Below are positions 44,690 to 55,300 of a stretch of DNA of 64,000 bases, one piece after another. Source of the DNA: Plasmodiophora brassicae (taxonomy: Eukaryota > Endomyxa: Phytomyxea > Phytomyxea > Plasmodiophorida); assembly GCA_036867785.1 (NCBI GenBank), contig CP145410.1:1054001-1118000 (forward strand), in the 5' to 3' direction. The position numbers and the translations under genes were made by a program. Position 1 is the stretch's first letter, and the number at the start of each line of letters is the position of its first letter. The notes below the pieces were generated by a model. The model saw nothing but the letters and a program-made list of their open reading frames with translations, made no database searches and was not told the DNA's origin.

Positions 44690-45530
44690 ATCAGCCTAAG
44701 CGTATCGGACTCTGAAGATGTTTCGGGCGCAACGTCGGGTTCTCCTCTTTGGTCGAGCTACCGACAATGTCAACGTGGTGTTGAGCTAACCGATCAGTCC
44801 AGGACAAGCGAAACCTGCACTGCAGTGACGGCACGCCTTGGTTCCCGTCGCCGTTTGCTTGGTTTCTTCGTTGGCAACTGGATAAGCGGCTCGAGCTCGG
44901 GTGGCCGCTCAACTTTGCTTCGAAGGCAGATGTCCTCGAGGAGGACGATAATGAGGATGGAGAGTACAAGGGTTGGCCCAGCAAGCACTTTCAACCAGAA
45001 CGGGCTGTTCACTCCAAGGATTCCTTCCGATGTGAGCCCACGAATGAGATACGATTATAACTGAATACAGAGCCGGGATGACTTCAGCGTACCCGAGGGC
45101 GACACGAATTCACAAGACCGCGGGTCGAGCAGGCCTAACCACAACATGACATGGCAGCCGGCCTCAATGATCTCACTCATGATCGCGGTACGCGTCACGC
45201 TCGTATGCGACCGCTGTGGCGATGGACAGTCTCGCCCTTCCGTCGCTCACAGAGTACGCTTGCGACCACAGACTCCACACACTGCCAGACAGTGTCAGTG
45301 GAATACGCCAGTGTGACGGGACGCCACCCATAATCTCATGTGCGTCCACTCCCCAGTCCCACCAGGTTTTGTAGAATGACAAACCGCCCGCTCCATCTTT
45401 CGGCACAGCCACAAGACCTTCCACGTTCTGAACGGCTCCCGTTCGGTGTTTACCCACGGCTTCATGAGACTGCACCAGGGAGTTGCGGGAATCCGCCCAT
45501 GACCACTAAAGAGCATCTCCACCCGTTGTA
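44690..45530 (-). CDS. Possible single-pass membrane protein, exon structure unresolved
   Basis: Coding-like segments lie on the minus strand: 45,475-45,180 (DGAGGLSFYKTWWDWGVDAH, LTLSGSVWSLWSQAYSVSD), a GTGAGATC donor near 45,173 with an acceptor ~43 bases on, then FVSPSGTLKSSRLCI and 45,040-44,800 with one strong transmembrane helix (VLAGPTLVLSILIIVLLEDI) followed by a basic Lys/Arg tail (KKPSKRRREPRR). The order suggests a lumenal domain, one membrane span and a cytosolic tail. I could not fix the start or all splices, and recognise no family. The stretch 44382-44690 and 45530-45819 shows nothing further I can support. Confidence 0.35.
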
Positions 45531-45819
45531 CCTAAACCTATACCTAAGCGGGCTCTTAAAGTCACGGCATGCCCACTGCCTGAAAATAAATAGAACAATC
45601 GCTCACTGGCGTCTTGTCCGGGCGGCATTTGGGCACACACACACACACCCGAAAGTGCAATTGCAGTCATTCGTGGACGGACAGAGGAGGGGGGGCTCCG
45701 CGACGTTGGCCTCCGCGCCAGAAACGCGTCGGCGGCGATGTCGAAACGATTGGGCCCCGGTGCGCCGCTGAGAATGTCCGGATCCGGATGCACTCCGTCA
45801 CGGTGGTCCACGCTCCGAC

Positions 45820-47008
45820 ATGGTCGTCTTCACCGATAGGCTGACGGTCGTGGATCGCCACGATGGCAAACGCTCGATAAATCAGTATGACGTCGGCGAG
45901 GAGATCGGGCATGGTACGTCGTCGACGGTGGTCAGTGCAGTTGATAAGAAGACGGGCGCTCATCGGGTCCGATGTCGCCACCCGGACGTATTATATTGCT
46001 CTCTGACGAACTGGTTTGATGGTTAGGCGTTGAAGATTTTCTCCAAGAGCGTTCTAAGGAAACAGCGCGAGGCCAGCTCGCGTGGTATCAATCTTTCACC
46101 TGGCAACGACCGCGCTCAGGTCGAGGTTGAATGTCTGACTTTGCTGGCGGAACGGTCGCACCCGCATATTATCTCGCTGCACGAGGTCATTGATCAACCA
46201 GATAGAGATAAGCTCATCCTCGGTAGGTTTCATTTCGAGATTCACCATCATTGTTCGCTGAAGACCGGTTGCGTTCAGCGCTTGATTTAGGCGACCTCGG
46301 CGAACTCCTCGAATGGCAGAACGAGTCGTCGTCGTACCTGTGCAGATGGAGCTCGCCGTCCACATCGCCTTGGGCGCTACCTGAAGACTGTGCAAAACGC
46401 TGCTTCAGACAGCTTGCCCTCGCAATATGCCACCGTAAGCTCTTCCAGTACGATGTGATTGGTCGTAACAACTGATGACCGCTCTGGAGTGCACAAGACG
46501 GCCATGATATGCCATCGCGACGTGAAGCCAGGCAACTGTCTGATCCGCAAGGATGATAGCGGGTCTCCTCATTTGCTCTTGGCTGATTTCGGTGTTGCCG
46601 AGCGGTTCGATGACGCCGGTTCGCCGCCGACGTACACCGACACTGTCGGGACGTATCCGGTTGTTGCGCCTATGGACCCGACCTTGACCACGTTCATTTG
46701 TGACATTTGGTGCTCCACAGTTCATTCCACCCGAGGCTTGCAGTGGCGATGAGTACGACGGTCGCTGCGCCGACATTTGGGCCATGGGAGTGACGCTGTA
46801 CGCGATGGTCTTCAGTCGCCTGCCGTTTTACAGCTCGAACCTGCACCAGCTGTTCCAGATGATCGAACACGATCCCCTGGTGCTCCCAGCGACGGTTGAC
46901 GGTCCAGTCCTCGATCTACTGAGCAAGATTCTTGAGAAGGACCCGGTGCAGCGTCTGTCAATCGACGGCATCCTGACACATCCCTGGCTGGAGACAAAAT
47001 GTCCCTAA
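45820..47008 (+). CDS. Ser/Thr protein kinase, CaMKK-like (AMPK-kinase group)
   Basis: Kinase motifs occur in order: INQYDVGEEIGHGTSSTVV (glycine loop), RALKIFSKS with the catalytic Lys after intron 45967-46026, HPHIISLHEVID, CHRDVKPGNCLI (HRD loop), LLADFGVAE (DFG), an activation loop ending FIPPEACSGDEYDG (APE region), CADIWAMGVTLYAMVFSRLPF and DPVQRLSIDGILTHPWL. The long insert between Lys loop and helix C (REASSRGINLSPGN) and the DIWAMGVTLY block resemble CaMKK and yeast Elm1/Sak1/Tos3, which phosphorylate AMPK/SNF1. No clear C-terminal calmodulin-binding helix was seen; the protein ends right after the kinase domain. The intron near 46,650 was not resolved. Confidence 0.82.
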
Positions 47009-47163
47009 CACGTATTTCAACCCATGCGCTGCTTCCGACCGTCTGTCTACGTAGGCTCACAGTGTATTCTGGCAGCATACAAGGAAGAGGGTACACATGA
47101 TATCGCGACCGTGACATCGGCGATTAATCATGGAGGCGGATTTGAGACGAGCCGTCCAGCGCG

Positions 47164-48336
47164 CTACAGATCCAGCGCCCTCAGCACCGATTCGACGAAC
47201 TCGCCATCTCTCGCGGTCTTGACGCGGATCATGTCGCTAACGCTGGCACACTTGTGCACCGCTCTGGCGATGTCATCCGGCGACCTCCTATCTCGGTTGT
47301 ACGCCAGGTGGTCGGCGCCCAGCCTCATCAGCGTCTTGATCGCCTCCAGGTGCCCCCGACGGACCGCATCGTGCAACGGCGTCCCTTGCAACCCGTTCGG
47401 CGCGCACGCGTTCACGTTCCAACCTCGTCGCGCCAGCACCTCGATACACGCTGGGGCGTTGGCCCTGGCACAGACGTTGAGCAGGATGGCCGTCTCCCGG
47501 GGCGGCAGCACATGGCTGCGTTCGTTCAGCAGCGCGTCCAGCACCGCCGCGTGGTCGCTAGAAGGCAACCGAACGCCCAGGCTCTCCAGCGCCGCCTTCG
47601 AGTCTGGGGACAGGTTCGTGGCACCGTCGTCCTTGACGGCGATCGCGAACGGGCACCCGGGGCGCCTGCTGGCGTCGGCGATGAACTCCTGCAGGCGGGC
47701 GTTCTCGTCCGCCGAGAACGTGTGCGTGTCGAAACTGGCCGATCGGACATCGAACGTGCCGGGGTCCACAACGATCATGTTGATGCCCCGCCGGTTCAGG
47801 CTGTAGTCGATGCCGTTCACGACGAGGCGCGCCTGGTTCCCATCCATGTACCCAGACGAGATCGCGTGGATCACGATCTGTTCGCCGCCGTCCTATCAAC
47901 GTCGTCGCCATCCGTTTAGTCGCGATGCGCCACGTCATGTTTCGGTACCGGCGCTTACCTGTGGCACGACCCATCGCACATCGGCGGGGCCCTGGTACCT
48001 GGATCGGATCTGGGTCAGGTCCCGACCGCTGTCTCGGCTGGTGACGCCGATATGCGCCAACGATCCACGAAACGGCAACCCGAATATGCAGTCGTACGCC
48101 AGGTGCAACGACTCGACGTCGACGTAGGGTCGATGGTGGTGCCGATGATTCCGGTACGGGTGCGCATCGTCATGGTGAACGGCAGCGGGGCGGCGATCCG
48201 CCTGTGGGTAGAACGTTGCCGATGGGGTCGGGGCACTCGCACTCCCGCTGGCGAAGTCGGGCGATGCCGTTCGGTTGTACACGACCGGCGGGTACCATTG
48301 CTGTTGACGCTCAGGTCGAACCATGTTGGACGACAT
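47164..48336 (-). CDS. ILEI (FAM3-type) domain fused to ankyrin repeats
   Basis: Two exons encode 368 aa (intron 47893-47958, 66 nt). Residues 1-125 are low complexity with a His-rich run, then FGLPFRGSLAHIGVTS. Residues ~130-235 match the ILEI/PANDER domain of FAM3 and POMGNT1: ISSGYMDGNQARLVVNG, RRGINMIVVDP, ASFDTHTFSADENARLQEFI and FAIAVKDDGATNLS. Residues ~250-350 carry ankyrin repeats (TAILLNVCARANAPACIEVLA, GTPLHDAVRRGHLEAIKTLM). Animal FAM3 proteins are secreted, and POMGNT1 uses this fold as a carbohydrate-binding stem. Here no signal peptide is seen, and ankyrins suggest a cytosolic or nuclear role. The 362-base spacer 48337-48698 shows no gene. Confidence 0.75.
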
Positions 48337-48698
48337 GGTATGTAGGGTGACTCAGGACGACAGACGACGACCCAACCGGTTCTAACCTCGTAACAGCGTC
48401 ATCACAATGGGCACGCGACGACGCGTAGATTCGAACGGTATCGCTCACATAGATTCATATCCGATCGCGTACGCGCGAAACACTGAATCGACCTGCATAC
48501 TTAGGAATGTCTGGACGCCAGGTCCCGAGGGACCAGACCGCGTTGCCCAGGGCAGGCTCCGGCGTGAACCGTGAACGGGTCCAAGATCAGGGTCGAGTCA
48601 ACTGTGCCGAGGACCGGTCATGACGTGACTCACTTCCACGAGGGAAGGTGATGAGGCTCGCCGCTGATCGTCTTGTATTTTTCTTATTTAACAGAGGC

Positions 48699-50350
48699 AT
48701 GACCAGGTCGAGCGCAATCCAGTTCTATACGTCGAAGCATTTCACGAACCCCAATGCCCGGTACTCGGTGAAGTTGTCGCCGGCGCCCGCGCTCGCCGAC
48801 CTGCCTGAATGTGTCCGCGATCGTCAGCGTCAAGCACGACGCCATAGCGTCAAGCGCCAACCTGAACGCGACCTGAAGCGTTCGGCCCCCAAACACCATG
48901 GCGACCACCACCCCGTACGCCAACCTCGTGTCCACGTCGACGATCGCCAAACGAAACGCCATGCCGCGCCTCCCAGGCACAACACGGTCCAGCATGTGGT
49001 CCAGCAGGACTATCGCCAGGTCCAGAAGGAGCACCGTCCAGTCCAACAAGAGCGCCGCCTGCGTGTGCCCGTCGACGACACGGCCCAGCATGTGGTCCAG
49101 CAGGACTATCGCCAGGTCCAGAAGGAGCGCCGTCCAGTCCAACAAGAGCGCCGTCTGCGTTTGCCCGTCGACGACAGCGCTCGTCAGGCGCAGGTCGAGA
49201 GAGTGCCGACGCCATCGGCACCGGCAGCACCAAAGTCGACTCGGGAAGACGATCGAGCGCAGGTCAGTAAGTTGCTGAAGGAGCTGCTGGACACCGAGAT
49301 CAAGTACGTCACCGATCTCAAATCGTTGGACACGTTCTTCACCCAGCGCATGCTGGACCTGGCCGAGGACCCGTCGACCGCGATCCTGTCCGTCGAGCAG
49401 ACCCGTGCCATCTTCCTGGACACGTCCGCCATCCTCGACGTGCACGGTCACCTCCTCGAGCGCCTTAGCGATGCGCTCGACACACAGCGATCGACGGCCC
49501 AGCAGGTGTCGCTGCTGTGCTCGATCATCCTGGACCAGAAGGATGCACTGATGCGGCCGTACGTCACGTACATGTCCCAGTTCGGGACGTCGGCCCAGTT
49601 GCTGGCCCGCCTCCGGCAGTCGAACGCCCGGTTCAACAGCCAGCTCGAAGAGATACGATCGCAGACCGGCCTCGAGCTGAACTCGCTGATGATCCTACCC
49701 GTGCAGCGCCTGCCGCGCTACGAGCTGTTCCTCGAACGGCTGCAGAAGCACGCCCCTGGGTCCCGACGGGTACGGAACGCCTGCCAGGAATTCAACGCCA
49801 TGGTCCAGCAGGTCGATGCGTCCATGACGCTGACGTCGCCGCTGCAGGAGTTGCAATGGGACCGCTTCGACGGCCGTGTCAACCTGGTGGCCCCGAACCG
49901 CACGCTGATCTGCGTTCGCGACGTCCGCCTCGTCAGCGAGACGGCGTCGTTCTGGCACAAGCGCGTCTCCATCATCGACGTCGTCGGCGTGCTGTGCAAC
50001 GACGTCGTCGTGTTTGCTGCTCCTCAAACGGGTAGGGCGATTCGAAAATGTGTCACTGTTGGATATTCTAACGGCCTTGTGGTACAGATCGTCAGCTGCG
50101 TTTCCATTCCTGCATGTCCCTCATTGGCGCCCGGGTCACAGATCTCGTGGACGATGGCGACCTCGTCGATGCCGTGCGACTCGAGACGGACAGGCAGATG
50201 GTCACCGTGCTGTGCAACGGGCCGGAGGACAAGCAGGCATGGTTGAACAGCATCCGCGAAGCCCTGTGCACTGCCGACAACGCCAGGCGACTGGGTGCCG
50301 ATACGCCACAGGCGGTCGAGAACGCCGTTGCTCTCGATCTGACCGCCTGA
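48699..50350 (+). CDS. Rho guanine nucleotide exchange factor (DH-PH)
   Basis: Two exons encode 531 aa (intron 50032-50087). Residues ~1-190 are basic, Gln/Arg-rich and repetitive. The DH domain (~195-385) begins LLKELLDTEIKYVTDL and has LMILPVQRLPRYELFLERL, the diagnostic CR3-like helix, and RVRNACQEFNAMVQQVD. The PH domain follows: RTLICVRDVRLVS, VLCNDVVVFAA, then across the splice LRFHSCMSLIGARVTDL, AVRLETDRQMVTVLC and GPEDKQAWLNSIREAL. It would activate Rho-family GTPases at membranes and control actin. An in-frame ATG at 48651 would add MRLAADRLVFFLFNRG. I chose 48699 because the upstream stretch is AT-rich and promoter-like. Confidence 0.85.
48990..49181 (+). repeat. Two tandem 96-bp units inside the RhoGEF gene
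   Basis: Two adjacent 96-bp copies differ at only a few positions and each encodes 32 residues (QHVVQQDYRQVQKE, RPVQQERRL, PVDD). They lie in the disordered N-terminal region upstream of the DH domain. The reading frame is kept, so the repeat looks like a recent in-frame duplication that may vary in copy number between strains. Confidence 0.9.
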
Positions 50351-50393
50351 GTGATCGCAGGCAATCGCCGCGTAAATCACATAATTTAACAGT

Positions 50394-52225
50394 TCATGAG
50401 GTCATGAGTCTGGTTGCCGCCTGGACAATGTCGGACACCTGCTCTGGCACATCATCGTCGTCGTCGTCGTCGACGTTGACGACGACAACGTTGTCGGCAA
50501 AGCGAGCCAGTTTTCCGGTCAGCGGAACACTGCAGGCGACCAGCCAGGGGCGAGCAATAGTCTTCATGAAATTCAGAAGCGTCGGTACCGTAACGGCCAA
50601 AGGCCCGACCATGAGCAGAGGGCGGTCCACCCGTTCGGCCGCTCGCTTCTTGATTGATTTCACGGAAACGTCGTCAGTGCAAACCATGGGCGATGTGTCT
50701 GCCATCGCAGCGCGTACGCCCTCGACGAGCCCGGGTGATGCATCGAACGCGAAAATGATAACCATCTGCGGCGCTGCATTGCCGTTGTCGATCGGTTGGA
50801 ACGAACGATCGGCCTCACACTGGCTAATCAGGACCGCGTATCGATTGCGGATCGAATGCTTCTCCGAATACGGATGGTGTTTGTCGATCCATGATGCCAG
50901 ACGAGCGCCGTACTGCTTCCAGTGGGCAACCTCCGCCGACGTCAGTTTGAGCCACCTGCCGATCTGGTCCATGCGCTTGGGAATCCCGTCAGCCCGACCG
51001 CCAACAATCTTCTCGCGAATCGCCCGTTGGCAAATGTACCAGACAGACTTGACCTTCCAGAGACCAACCGTCCGCCCCCGTTTGTCGACGCAGTAGATCA
51101 CAGACCCTTCCGAGTTGGCACGTGTCCTCGCGGACGCCATAGCACGGTTCAGGTCGTTGGTATCGAACACGCTGTGGCGAACAACACTGAATCCAAGCTC
51201 GCGAGCCTTCTCCAGTCCATCGGCAGGAGGAAACGCGGGGCAGAGCAGGCCGTTCTGGACAGGATCCAAGTTCGCTGCCGTCCAGGCAAAGAACAGCAAC
51301 TTAACAGGGCCGTCTGGGTACAGGACAATGTGCTGCGACGACGGGTCCACCAGTTCAAAATTCGCAGTCATTTTCTGTACACGCGCACGACCATCAGCTA
51401 GCAAATGGCCAGCAATGTTCGAACGCCGACTTGCCTGGTCAGCCATGAACCTCAGTAACTCGTCGCGGGCATCCGCCTTCATACCGTACAGCAGCGAGAA
51501 CACGACCCGTGCTATACGAAGCGCATACGAGTACGACGGATCACCGTCATACGCGTCGAGGTCGGCATCGGACCGCGCTACCAGGTGGACGTTCTTGCTG
51601 CCAGCGACCACGAGGAACTCGTTGTCGTTGAACCGAGTGACGGCCAGATGCCCAGCCTCCCCGTTCTCCTTCTCAGTGGCAACTAGGTTATCAGGCAGAC
51701 CTCAGCCCGATCAGGCGATGAACGCGCGCCATCGCTCAGTTACCGAACGTCGCGACGGTGTTGAGGGCTTCGGCCCCGCCAACGAAGAACTTTGACCAGT
51801 CGGCATGCGTGTCTGATGATTTCGCCTGGATGTCGGCGATGTCGTCGTCATCGCAATCATCGTGCCCCGTGAACTTGCGAATCCCTTGCAGGGCGAACCG
51901 GACCTCGGCGGGGCGCCCATCCGCATACTGCACGCGAAGCAGCGCGTTCCCTCGGGCGACGCGCGCCCACAGGACCGGCGACTGCCCGTACAGCTTGTCA
52001 TCGGGGCCGCGACTGCGCAGCCCGACGTCGAACAGCTGCAGCGACTGCACGCCGCGTGGCAGGCGCCGCAGTCGAACCTGTAACACGCGGGCGCGGCCCC
52101 CGTCAGCCGACGCGCTCCCCCCGCAGTCACGCGCTGCAGCTCACCTCGCGACTGACGACCCGGACGTTCGCCTGGCTCGATGCCCATTCCAAATAGTCCG
52201 CTGCAGTCAGCATCGCGACGCTCAT
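50394..52225 (-). CDS. RNA-ligase-like nucleotidyltransferase
   Basis: Three exons encode 567 aa (introns 52078-52144 and 51683-51743). After the second splice the text is VATEKENGEAGHLAV, giving a ligase motif I (K-x-N-G) with Lys 143 as predicted adenylation site. FLVVAGSKNVHLVAR follows as a motif Ia/III-like strand, then QHIVLYPDG, EGSVIYCVD (motif IV, EGxV) and GLWKVKSVWYICQRAIREK (motif V, KxK). This is the order of covalent nucleotidyltransferases, and the Asn in KxNG recalls fungal tRNA ligase Trl1. The N-terminal ~135 residues include an acidic HDDCDDDDI stretch. The C-terminal third (MVIIFAFDASPGLVEG, PLLMVGPLAVTVPTLLNF) has alternating strands and helices and a poly-Asp run. No kinase or phosphodiesterase motif was noted. 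Substrate unknown. Confidence 0.72.
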
Positions 52226-52314
52226 CGTGGCGCAGTGCGCGAGATCGATCCCTGACCCGGGGCAAACCTAGCAGCGGTAGGCGGCGGCCAGTCATGGAGA
52301 GTCAGTGCTTGCCT

Positions 52315-55300
52315 TCATGAAGGCAAGCCCCGTATGCTAGTGGTATTATTAAATTCTGAGCTGTGCCTCGAGATGTTCCTGGCGCGGCGCCGCCGATGGA
52401 CGGGATCCCCGACGGTCATGACGTCCAGCGTCCAGGTGACCGAATCGTCGATGAAGAACTCCTGGTGGGAGCACGCGTTGACGCCACACTGGTTGATGAG
52501 CAGGCGCGCTTGATGGACAATGCCTTTCTTGTCCTCGTCGCACCCGGCGTGCTTCGCTAGCTGGATAAGTGACAGGGCACCGAAGAACTTCAGCTGCGTC
52601 ACCGAGCACGTGTTCGACGCTTGCAACGCTGCTGCGGTCGCTTCGGATGCGTTTCCTTGCAGAAACAGCAGCCGAGCCTTCAGGATCAGCATCAGGGGCA
52701 ACGCGTAAGGGAAGCAGGCCGCGAACGCCGCCATCAGCTGGACGCCGTACGAGGCATGGGCGACGAGGTGCCCGAAGGTTTCACTGTTGCCGTCAACGGC
52801 AACAGATTCGGCGGCAGACAGGGCCAGCATGCCAAAGTACCACCTCGACGGCCAATCGTACCAAATGATCGGACGTCGTTTCTGCTGTACCTCGGTGAAC
52901 GTGTTCAGGAACGTGACGATCGATGCGGGCGCCGAGTCGCCAAGCAGGAAGGCGACGTATTCGCGGAACACGACGACGCTGAGGTCGTTGGAGTGGCCCA
53001 TCTTGCCCACGTTCATGCCAATGGCCGAGTCCAGCAACTCCAGGATCGAGTAGGACGCCCCGCCCGTTGACATCATCGTTTGTGCCTTCAGGAACGTAAT
53101 GGACCTCAACAGGAAGTGGTCGTCAGCGGCGGGCATGGAATCCTCCAGCAACGCCAGCTCTTCCAGGCACGTTTCGAATCGGCCCCGCAGGTGATGGATG
53201 ACGGCAATGCTGAACTTTGAATCGCGCGTCCTGGCGCCGCCGTCGAGCGTCCTGTACATGTCCACCGTCTGCGAGAACATCTCGATCGCATGCAGCCACT
53301 GACCCTGGGAGGCCTCAAACATGGCCAACATGGTCAGCGCCCCCAACTGGTACGCTGATGGTTCCGTCCGGGATGGCCTCAACAGTTCCTCAGCCTAGTG
53401 ACGCGCCCGTCAGCAGTCGACGACATGGTCGACGACGCCAATGAAAGACCTTTGCGCGGAAGGCCTCTCCCAGGTCACCTGACTCGAACACGTATCGTGA
53501 AGCATAGGCGCAGGACGCGTAGCAGTAGGCCAACAATGTTCGATCGTCAAGGCGTGTCTTGCAGAGGTTGGCCGCCGACGTTACACACAGGTTGTTCAGG
53601 TCCACGTGCTCGGCCATCATCGCCGACCGCTGCATGTCGAGGAGAATCTGGACAGAACGGCGAGTTCGGTATTCTCGTCGACAACGGACAATACGTCGCA
53701 ATGTACCTCGACGGCTCTTCTTGTCGGTTCCTGGCCAGACTGCTCGACCGTGACGAGTTTCGCAGCCAGTTTGGGGATCGGCTTATGGGAGCCGACACCC
53801 AGGCTATTGAAGCTCTCGACAATCTTGGTAGGTATCCCGGGATCGGCGAATTCCAACGTCCTGTGCATCCGGGGCAACCGGACCTTCAGGAGTTCCAGGC
53901 ACCGGATCGCACTCTTTAGCGCCACGTCGAATTCGCCGATCGTCGCATTCAGCTGGTAGATCTTGAAACGGGTGTCGAGGGCGTCCTTCGGCCGTGGCTC
54001 ATTGAGCCTCTTCTCGAGGATGATCATGCGTGCGCCTAGGTGCGTCAGCGCCTCAGCCCATGCGTGCCTCTCCAGGCATTCCTCGATGGTGGCCTCCAGG
54101 AACTCTAGCGCGTTCTGCCACATGGAGGCGCAGAACGCATGGTAGGCGAGCGACGCTGGAAGCCACCTGGTCAACGATACATGCTGTGCATGCGAACCGT
54201 TCTGGCCTACCGGGCTGGTACTGCGAGTGCTTGTTCGTCTCGCGATCCTTGAGCATGTACTTGAAGGCGGCGGCGTGTATCTCGATCTGCTGTTCCTGCA
54301 ACAGGGTACCGTAGGCCACGTCGCGAAACAGCTCGGACGTGAAGCTGATGACGGCGTCCAGAGGGATGTCTGGCGCTGACGATTGCGGTTCCGAATCGTC
54401 GGACATGGACGCGGCGGCGCTGGAGCGGCTGACAATAGAGATGTACCCTTCTTTGACTAGATCGCGTAGGTGCTGCTGGATCGCCTGAAGATAGTTGACG
54501 CGCGGGTGCACCGCCGACAGCAACGACAGGTTGAACTCTTTGCCAAGCACGCTCATCACCTGGCACACATCGTCAGGGCGATTCGCTCGACGTGCCCCAC
54601 ATCGTACTTGCCTGCATTGTCAACTGCAAGTTGGCAGAAAGACGATCGATCCGGCTGGCAATGATGGCACGCACGTTCTGAGATATCGCTGACGCGTCGA
54701 TGTTGTCCATTGCTCCAACACAGACGCCGTTCTGAGTTGGCAGGCGTCGTCAGTTAATGCCTCACCAGCAACCGGCAGATGCCCCGTACCTCAATGGTGA
54801 TCGCATTCGTTTGAAGCAGAGTCTGCGCCAAATCAATGGCGAACAGCGGATTGCACTGCGTGTGCTTCTCGAACAGCACTTCGACTGGGCGCGGAAGCGA
54901 CTTAACGCCCAGCTTCATGCATGCTAGCGTCACGATATCTGCCGCAGCGAACGGCAGTAGCGGCGTTGGTCGAATACCTGGCACATTATTGAGTGGCACG
55001 TGGATTCGCTCGTCACGAACCCACCGATCTGGGTCAGCTGGCTGACAAAGTGCGCTTTGCTTTCTGAGCTGAATGGTCGGTACGTGACGATACAGCAGCA
55101 CTGCTGCATCGGTTTCAGAATGCCGAGGACGACCTCGAACGAAGGCCCGTCGAAACAGTGCAAGTCTTCCAGCACGAACAGGCACTTTGACCGGGTTAAC
55201 ACGGCCGTCGCCATCGCGAGGACACACCGGTGCGTGATGGACCTGCGTTCTTCTCCAGACACCACTGATGGGATCCCTCCCGCTTCTGTAGAGACAGCAC

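Noticed and set aside
48684-49451. 255-residue minus-strand ORF
   Set aside because: Antisense shadow of the RhoGEF repeat region; its leucine-rich repeats simply mirror the 96-bp duplication.
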